NCBI GenBank assembly: GCA_947178115.1
Contig: CAMWXF010000027.1
Span: 1-11,365, forward strand
From: an uncultured Lachnospiraceae bacterium
GTDB taxonomy: Bacteria; Bacillota; Clostridia; Lachnospirales; Lachnospiraceae
Direction of reading: 5' to 3'
Length of the DNA: 11,365 bases
Within the stretch, counting starts at the first letter, position 1. The number at the start of each line of letters is the position of its first letter. The notes under the pieces are model-generated. The model was not told the DNA's origin. It saw nothing but the letters and a program-made list of their open reading frames with translations, and did no database searches. This document shows, one piece after another, positions 5,847-11,365 of this stretch. A program made the position numbers and the translations under genes.

Positions 5847-7310
5847 CTAGACACTCTGTCTCCCGTCCCCAAACTGCATATTCCTCCTATACTCCGTAGG
5901 AGAAACCCCGCATTGACTCTTAAAAGTCTTCATAAAGTGCTTCTCATTCTCATAACCAACCCGACGGCTGATCTCGATCACACGCATGTCAGTCTCCGCC
6001 AGCAGGCGTTTCGCCTCATTTACTCTGAGCTCCTTTAAATAGCTCACAAAATTATGACCGGTATATTGTTTGAAAGCATAAGAAAAAAGAGAATAATTCA
6101 TAGAAACATGGTTAGATACCACCGCCATGTTTAAATCTTTATCATAATTGTTCCGGATATAGGCAAGCGCCATATCCACTTTAGATCTGTTCTTATAATC
6201 GTCGAATTCCTCGCTGATCTTCTCCCGAAACCCGATTATCCATCCGATCACTTCCTCCATCAGTTCTTCACTGTGGGCAAACCGATAGATATCCCTGAAT
6301 CCGATCAGCTCCTTCTCGTCTTCCTGCAGTACGTTTCGATAGGTTCGGCAGATCTCATCGATCAGCATATTGACACTCGCATACAGCATATCGCAGGAAT
6401 CCCCTTCCCGCCTGATCTTCGCGAAATACTGCTCTACCATTTTGATCGCCGCCGCGCCCTTATCCGTTCCGATCAATTGCGCGATCTGCCGGATCTTCTC
6501 TTCATCCGGTCCGCCTTTATCTCCAGGCCGCTCCCCGCTGTATTCCACTTCGTGTCTGACGCGCAGAAATGCCTCTTTCCGCGCCGACTTCGCCTCGCGG
6601 TACGCAGCCCGCAGCTGTGCTACACCGCAATGCACTCTGCTGACTCCCACATGGCAGTCCCGCAATTCGTTTTTTAACAGAAGGTCTTTATTGTCCCGTC
6701 CCACAATATAGATACGGTTGTTTTCGATCTCGCCCAGGCAGAGATAGCTCTCGCTGTCCTCGTCCTCTCCGGCAATATTCTCCAGACAACATACCACATA
6801 TTCCTGATCGAGAAGCTGTTCCTCAAAGCTGCTGGTCACTGTCTGCACCTCATGCTCCGATATACTTTCATTCAGGATCATATATTTAAGCTGCTGGCAG
6901 CCGATCATTCTCAGTTCCCGTACCCTGCGTTTCTTCTCGTTGATCTCCCGATCGAGCCTGCCGAGACTCTCCACGAGCCTCTCAGACTCAATCGGTTTCA
7001 TAATATAATCCCTGATGCCCAGGCGCAGAAGCTGTACCGCACAGGCAAAATCGTCGCAGCCGCTGACGACCACCACAAGCGGCTTATGCGTAAGCTTCTG
7101 CATCTCCTGCACCAGCCTGATTCCATCTATTCCGGGCATGATGACATCGGTGATCATCACATCCACTTTGCGTTTTTCCAGAATCTCTAACGCCGTCCGT
7201 CCGTCGCCGCACTCCATAATATTGGAAACGGCAATTTCCGAACGCCGTATGATCGTCCTGATCACCTGACGGATCGCTTTATCATCTTCTACGATCAACA
7301 ATGTGTTCAT
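5847..7310 (-). CDS. Response regulator, receiver plus AraC-type DNA-binding domain (YesN-like)
   Basis: The protein has 487 residues. The receiver domain (about 1-120) has the acidic pair D9-D10, the phosphoacceptor D55 in ITDVIMPG, S83, and K105 in MKPI, so it should be phosphorylatable. A linker of about 250 residues follows. The C-terminal AraC/XylS double helix-turn-helix covers about 376-477 and ends with the signature GVSPTEYRR at 468-476. The frame is open to 7358, but MNTLLIVEDD is the normal receiver start, so I use the ATG at 7310. GGAGG lies 11 nt upstream (7322-7326) and AAGGA only 1 nt away. YesN-type regulators usually pair with a YesM-like kinase and control sugar-uptake and degradation genes. 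No kinase is in the window. The gene follows the GH-Q enzyme by 51 nt, so it is likely co-transcribed with, and may regulate, the phosphorylase genes. Confidence 0.92.
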   Translation of the reverse strand: MNTLLIVEDDKAIRQVIRTIIRRSEIAVSNIMECGDGRTALEILEKRKVDVMITDVIMPGIDGIRLVQEMQKLTHKPLVVVVSGCDDFACAVQLLRLGIRDYIMKPIESERLVESLGRLDREINEKKRRVRELRMIGCQQLKYMILNESISEHEVQTVTSSFEEQLLDQEYVVCCLENIAGEDEDSESYLCLGEIENNRIYIVGRDNKDLLLKNELRDCHVGVSRVHCGVAQLRAAYREAKSARKEAFLRVRHEVEYSGERPGDKGGPDEEKIRQIAQLIGTDKGAAAIKMVEQYFAKIRREGDSCDMLYASVNMLIDEICRTYRNVLQEDEKELIGFRDIYRFAHSEELMEEVIGWIIGFREKISEEFDDYKNRSKVDMALAYIRNNYDKDLNMAVVSNHVSMNYSLFSYAFKQYTGHNFVSYLKELRVNEAKRLLAETDMRVIEISRRVGYENEKHFMKTFKSQCGVSPTEYRRNMQFGDGRQSV

Positions 7311-7361
7311 GTCCTTCCACGCCTCCCGGTGTGTTAACTTTACCCCAAACCGGAGCATGCA

Positions 7362-10300
7362 CTAGCAGAGCGTAACATCAATACGACTTACCTTGCCGTC
7401 ACGCACATCTTCAGCCTGACTGCCGCTTATCACGCCATTTTGCGCACTCGCCTGACTACCGTCCGCATATTCCAGCGTGCATTCCGTAATCTGATACTCA
7501 CCGGGGAGGTAATCTTTACACTCACCCACATGATAGACCACCTTCGTCTCTCCCATAAATACCGCTTCCACGCTGCCATTCGCCTGAAGCAGATAAGCGG
7601 GCAGCGCCGGCGCAAGCTGCAGCGTAAGTTCCCCGTCGCATACCTTAAAGGGCCGTCTGCCAAACATCATAATAATCCACATGTTCAAAAACTCCACCGT
7701 GGAACCGCTTAAACGCGCCACAAATCCCTTGCCGTGATAACTGCTGTTGGGATTCTTACTGCTGGCAATAAAGGAAGAATTCTCGTATATACTTCTGCCG
7801 TACACCTTGCTGTCAAGGAACGGAATCGCCGCCTTATGGAAATCTTCAAAGAACTCCTTGTACATCTCGGATTTTAACAATTCCAGCAGATATTTATATT
7901 CCATATGAAGCCAGATGGACTCATTCTCCAGCCATCCCGGCGTAAACGCCCGTGCGCGTCCCAGCTCATAGGAAGCCTCCTGCAAAGAAGCATTAACCTT
8001 ATACATGGACAGCTTATTGTCATACAGGTCGCTTCCTTTCACCTGCTCGTACAACTTGCGCTTTCCGGACATCGCCTGGTCCAATTTCAGATACCGCACG
8101 GGACCTTCCAGGAACAGCGGCACCGCTCCTACCTGCAGATCAAGCGGCATGATGCCGTCCTCATCCTCCCGATAGTCCGTCACTTCATAAGTAAAATAGG
8201 TGGGACAGATACCGCCCGCCATTTCGCAGGCCTTCTCAATACCTCTACGCACGATCTCATGCCATTCTTCCAGCCTCTGTGCCAGTTTTTCGCCGGAAAG
8301 ACTCTTCATGTCACCGCTCACTCCGGCATAGACCCGCTCCCTGTAAGCTTCCTTGACATCATTGATCTGATTCCAGAAGGACACCGCCTTCTGCTCTGTC
8401 ATCAGCGTCTTCTTCTCCGCCGCTACGACCCGGTCGATCTGTTCTATGAAATCCGCCAGCTCAGTCAGCAGCTCCACATCTCTCGGATAACGTTTCAGCG
8501 CCTGTATCGTATATTCCAGATTTCTGGCCAGCTCGCAGCTCTCCGGCATAGAAGATCCTAACAGCCCCGGTAGTCCGTTTAACGCATCATACCAGCCAGG
8601 CTTGCCGCCCTCCATCTCCACGCCCATTCCGTAAGCGTCCAGCGTTGCAAATTTGGTAGCTGACAAAAGCAGAAGCTTCTCCATCAACGTAACGTAAATG
8701 GTATCGCCCTCTCCGCCCTTCGCGCAGAGCAGCTGCCCGTCCTTAACATCCAGCTCTTCTATCGCTTCGTACTGACGGATACCTTTTTCCGTTTTCACAT
8801 AGCGCTGCGCGCGTTTCTTAACTTTTGCCTGAGGTCTGTAATAACTGTACGCTTTTTCGTACAGAAGTTCTTCCTCTTTCTCCGGGAAAACACTCAGATA
8901 GCTTTCCAGAAGATCTAAGTTGTAGGTCCAGTGATCCGACCAGTAGCCCTCACCGAACTTACCGTTCACGACGCCTTCCGCCGCCGCCATAACCTGTTTA
9001 AAGAGTGATTCCACCTGCTCATTCGTCCGATCGGACAGGTCCAGCTCTCTGTAAAGTGCTCCCGGTGTAAAAGGCTTAGAGAGCATATCGCAAAGCTTCT
9101 CTCTTACCTGTGCGCTGTCATCCCGGAAGATTTCCTCCGTCTTCGCAGCATTCAGCCGGTATGTGACTTTCTCCACTCCCAGCGGATTATAACCATCAGG
9201 CTGAATGAGGCTGTAGAAGGTCTTGATGCTCTCCCGTCCCGTAAAAGGCGCAAAGAACACATCGCACCGTCTATTCTGATTCACATCGCGGAAATTGCCG
9301 TTGCCCTGAGAATAGAACTCCGGAAGCATGCTGAAATAGTTGTAATCCCGCTCCAGGTCACCGTGTTTTCTGGAATACACGTAGAAGACCTTGTCATCCG
9401 TCAGTTTGATAGGATAACCGCCCCGCAGTACGTTGTCCATATAGGTATATTCACAGTAAGCATCGAAATCCGGATCAGCCGTCTTCGTCCTGATATGTCT
9501 GCACAGATCCTCCGCCAGACGATCCGCCACCTGCTTCTTTTCTTCATAATAAGCCGCATCCGGTTTCCTGCGGGCAAACTCCTCCAGAAGTTCCTTACTT
9601 TCCACCTGTCCGATCAGCTCATAGAACACGATCTCCTCTCCTGCAGCCAGTTTCGCCTGCACCCCGTAGAAGCTACAGGGTACCAGATTCTGATTTACCT
9701 GCGGCATCGCCAGAAGCTCTTGTAATCCGTGCTCGATAAAGCCCACCGGTTTCTCCAGAGACAGATCATAAGCAAATATCACTTCCGGATCGATGACTGC
9801 CTGCAGCGCAGTGCCGTCCGCCAGCGTACCGATAGTGAAATTTCCGCCGTTTATCTCCGACACCGCCGCAGAATCCGCCGTACTCGCCCGAACACGCATA
9901 AAGGGATGACCGTCCACATCCTCCACCTGCATCCAAGCTTTTATGGTCTGCCCCATTAATTTCATGCTCTCCTGGTCAACACCGTAGGGAATGCACGCCG
10001 GCATACCATCCAGAATCTCCATCTGTGCCTCCTGACTGCCGGTATTCTTCACACACACTCTGCGCACCAGAGCGCCGATCTTTTCCTCCGGCAGTGTATA
10101 ATATGACACACTCGTCACAATTCCTTCCTGCTCATGATTTTCCTCGATCTCCAGCCCGTTCATGGTGATGCACATGCTATGCGGTACATTTTCGTCCCGG
10201 AAAGGCTCCCATACCCTGCCTTCTTTCTTTATAAAAGTACGGAATCCGGTCTTTTTCACATTCTGATAAGCCTGATGTGCCGGATAAAACTCCATGATGG

Positions 10301-10469
10301 CATGATCCTTATTCTCCACGCCAAAACTGACCACGCCCTGTCCACGGTTTACATAATAGCACCAGATCGGGATACCCCTCACACCGCTGATCCCCGGCAG
10401 GAAACTGGCAAAAGCCGATTGTTTCCCGTAATTTTCTATTCTGTATGCCGCTGTATTCTCTTTCATCAC
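7362..10469 (-). CDS. Clan GH-Q (GH94-like) glycoside phosphorylase family protein
   Basis: The 1035-residue protein has a phosphorylase layout. A beta-sandwich N-terminal domain (about 1-300, with [12 protein letters not shown] and FYPAHQAYQ) is followed by a helical linker and an (alpha/alpha)6 catalytic part opening with [20 protein letters not shown] (364-383) and [16 protein letters not shown] (391-406). A small C-terminal beta domain closes it. [14 protein letters not shown] (622-635) occupies the place of the GH94 'DWND-x-LN' motif, making D628 the candidate general acid. NSSYHGKGF (908-916) and RLSGST (919-924) stand where phosphate-binding His and Thr/Ser-Gly occur. Start: GTG at 10469 has AAAGGAG 10 nt upstream; an ATG directly after it (10466) is the alternative. 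It is homologous to but clearly distinct from the GH94 protein encoded just upstream. Family (GH94, GH161 or another) and substrate cannot be fixed. No signal peptide is seen, so it is intracellular. Confidence 0.8.
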   Translation of the reverse strand: MMKENTAAYRIENYGKQSAFASFLPGISGVRGIPIWCYYVNRGQGVVSFGVENKDHAIMEFYPAHQAYQNVKKTGFRTFIKKEGRVWEPFRDENVPHSMCITMNGLEIEENHEQEGIVTSVSYYTLPEEKIGALVRRVCVKNTGSQEAQMEILDGMPACIPYGVDQESMKLMGQTIKAWMQVEDVDGHPFMRVRASTADSAAVSEINGGNFTIGTLADGTALQAVIDPEVIFAYDLSLEKPVGFIEHGLQELLAMPQVNQNLVPCSFYGVQAKLAAGEEIVFYELIGQVESKELLEEFARRKPDAAYYEEKKQVADRLAEDLCRHIRTKTADPDFDAYCEYTYMDNVLRGGYPIKLTDDKVFYVYSRKHGDLERDYNYFSMLPEFYSQGNGNFRDVNQNRRCDVFFAPFTGRESIKTFYSLIQPDGYNPLGVEKVTYRLNAAKTEEIFRDDSAQVREKLCDMLSKPFTPGALYRELDLSDRTNEQVESLFKQVMAAAEGVVNGKFGEGYWSDHWTYNLDLLESYLSVFPEKEEELLYEKAYSYYRPQAKVKKRAQRYVKTEKGIRQYEAIEELDVKDGQLLCAKGGEGDTIYVTLMEKLLLLSATKFATLDAYGMGVEMEGGKPGWYDALNGLPGLLGSSMPESCELARNLEYTIQALKRYPRDVELLTELADFIEQIDRVVAAEKKTLMTEQKAVSFWNQINDVKEAYRERVYAGVSGDMKSLSGEKLAQRLEEWHEIVRRGIEKACEMAGGICPTYFTYEVTDYREDEDGIMPLDLQVGAVPLFLEGPVRYLKLDQAMSGKRKLYEQVKGSDLYDNKLSMYKVNASLQEASYELGRARAFTPGWLENESIWLHMEYKYLLELLKSEMYKEFFEDFHKAAIPFLDSKVYGRSIYENSSFIASSKNPNSSYHGKGFVARLSGSTVEFLNMWIIMMFGRRPFKVCDGELTLQLAPALPAYLLQANGSVEAVFMGETKVVYHVGECKDYLPGEYQITECTLEYADGSQASAQNGVISGSQAEDVRDGKVSRIDVTLC

Positions 10470-10519
10470 TGTAATTATGCTCCTTTCAATGGTGAATATT
10501 TCAAATGCTTAGGAATTTC

Positions 10520-11365
10520 CTATACCTGCAGCTCCACAATGATCTCATGTGTGCTCTCTTCGCTAAGCTTTTCAATCTCGGTGAGCGGAATTCTCACTTC
10601 ATTATCCTGCACCGCAAGCTGTCCGCCGTCTAATGTAACACTGCCGATTCGATAGGTGCCGGCTTCCGCATTCTGCGCATTGACATAGACAATATGCCAC
10701 CTTCTCCCGCCGAAGTTCAGGGTGAGTCCCGCACGGCCATCCTGGAATTGTTCCTTCATAAGCTGCGGTGCAAGAATCATATCGCCACAGTTTCCTCTGA
10801 CGCCGAACATCTGCGTGATCACCGTCAACATCATCCAGCTCGCCGCACCCGTCAGGTAATGGTACATGCCTCTTCCCCTGTCATTGAAATACTCCGGAAT
10901 TCCCGGATAGATCATGCTGGTATTAAAATCCGCCACCTGTTCATACAGCGTGTACAGGGCACGATATCCTTCCCGTCCGAAACCGCGTCTGTAGAGCGCA
11001 TTGGCATACATCGTCGTCATGTGTGAAAAGACTGCTCCGTTCTCCTTATGCCCGTATGCGAAACCGAACATTCTGCCCAGATCGGTCTTCAATTCTTTAA
11101 AGTCGGTATTCAGGCGATAGCCTCCCACTTCTTTCTGATATAAATATTTATCCGCAGCCTTAACAATCTCCGCGGTCTGCTCATCGGTAGCGGTGCCGGA
11201 CATCACGGTAAATACCTGTCCCGTCAGCATCATCCGTACTCCTTCGGGCTTGATTCCTTCACACTGGCGTCCGCTATTGTCATAGTAACTGTTAAACCAT
11301 CCGCAGTCTTTGCCGTCGATCCATTCGGTTCTGCGAATATGTTCCCTGATCCACTGTGCCTTCTC
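10520..11365 (-). CDS. GH94-type glycoside phosphorylase, C-terminal part (5' end outside the window)
   Basis: Only the last 281 residues are visible; the frame is open to the window edge. The segment begins in the late catalytic barrel: IRRTEWIDGKDCGWFNSYYD (9-28), RMMLTGQVFTVMSG (44-57), KENGAVFSHMTTMYANALY (107-125) and GMYHYLTGAASWMML (166-180). The TGAASW stretch corresponds to the phosphate-binding Thr-Gly segment of GH94 enzymes, and H115 to the conserved His of 'GAVFSH'. The enzyme should split a beta-glucosidic bond with phosphate to give glucose 1-phosphate, or run in reverse. The spacing and wording of these motifs resemble the long cellobiose-phosphorylase-annotated group that includes 1,2-beta-oligoglucan phosphorylases, but the acid catalyst and substrate loops lie outside the window. 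A second GH-Q gene follows 50 nt downstream, implying one operon. Confidence 0.88.
   Translation of the reverse strand, partial: EKAQWIREHIRRTEWIDGKDCGWFNSYYDNSGRQCEGIKPEGVRMMLTGQVFTVMSGTATDEQTAEIVKAADKYLYQKEVGGYRLNTDFKELKTDLGRMFGFAYGHKENGAVFSHMTTMYANALYRRGFGREGYRALYTLYEQVADFNTSMIYPGIPEYFNDRGRGMYHYLTGAASWMMLTVITQMFGVRGNCGDMILAPQLMKEQFQDGRAGLTLNFGGRRWHIVYVNAQNAEAGTYRIGSVTLDGGQLAVQDNEVRIPLTEIEKLSEESTHEIIVELQV

Noticed and set aside
7311..7358. N-terminal extension of the response regulator by 16 residues to the ATG at 7358.
   Set aside because: No ribosome-binding site precedes that ATG, and receiver domains normally begin within a few residues of the start, as MNTLLIVEDD does.
7905..8561. Plus-strand open frame of 218 codons opposite the GH-Q gene.
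   Set aside because: This is also an antisense shadow with no ribosome-binding site or family resemblance. The minus-strand protein is continuous and conserved through it.
7362..11365. The two GH-Q genes considered as one gene split by a frameshift.
   Set aside because: The downstream protein has its own complete N-terminal sandwich domain, Shine-Dalgarno site and start, and the upstream one ends with a complete C-terminal domain. They are two genes.

Overview
The window looks like a chromosomal segment of a Lachnospiraceae-type gut clostridium (Firmicutes, moderate GC). The signs are purine-rich Shine-Dalgarno sites, an AraC-type (YesN-like) response regulator next to GH94-type phosphorylase genes, and an 'MGGFFG' PurF-like protein of a kind I associate with anaerobic Firmicutes and Bacteroidetes. 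The assignment rests on protein character only; no 16S or other decisive marker is present. Apart from rpsT and the short-chain dehydrogenase, every gene is on the minus strand.

Layout: (1) 1-457: rpsT (ribosomal protein S20), with a hairpin-rich leader and a strong terminator that reads as bidirectional. (2) 546-2490: a two-gene minus-strand operon. The first gene encodes a double zinc-ribbon membrane protein. The second encodes a TPM-domain membrane protein with a Gly/Ser/His-rich tail. The pair resembles Bacillus subtilis YdjG-YdjH, but no PspA or SPFH partner is visible. (3) 2636-3463: a plus-strand short-chain dehydrogenase that converges on, and overlaps by 25 bp, a minus-strand PurF-like gene (3439-4845). 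A terminator-like hairpin for each gene lies inside the coding sequence of the other. The PurF-like protein keeps its PRPP loop and cysteine cluster but has lost the residues expected for a working glutaminase. (4) 4915-5544: a small protein with a degenerate GGDEF domain (GRDTF). (5) 5545-5846: about 300 bp of non-coding DNA with a large nested inverted-repeat element (5705-5840). (6) 5847-11365: a carbohydrate block transcribed leftward. It starts with a GH94-type phosphorylase (5' end outside the window), followed 50 bp later by a divergent 1035-residue clan GH-Q (GH94-like) protein, then 51 bp later by a YesN-like response regulator.

Working together: the two phosphorylase-like enzymes and the regulator form a tight same-strand cluster. 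The likely theme is two-component control of phosphorolytic use of a beta-linked glucan or oligosaccharide. The kinase, transporter and glycosidases that would normally complete such a locus are not in view. The zinc-ribbon/TPM pair suggests a membrane or envelope-stress module. I found no CRISPR array, tRNA, rRNA, transposase or phage gene. The most unusual items are the glutaminase-dead PurF-like protein, the nested palindromic element, the reciprocally embedded terminators and the unassigned tandem GH-Q enzymes.
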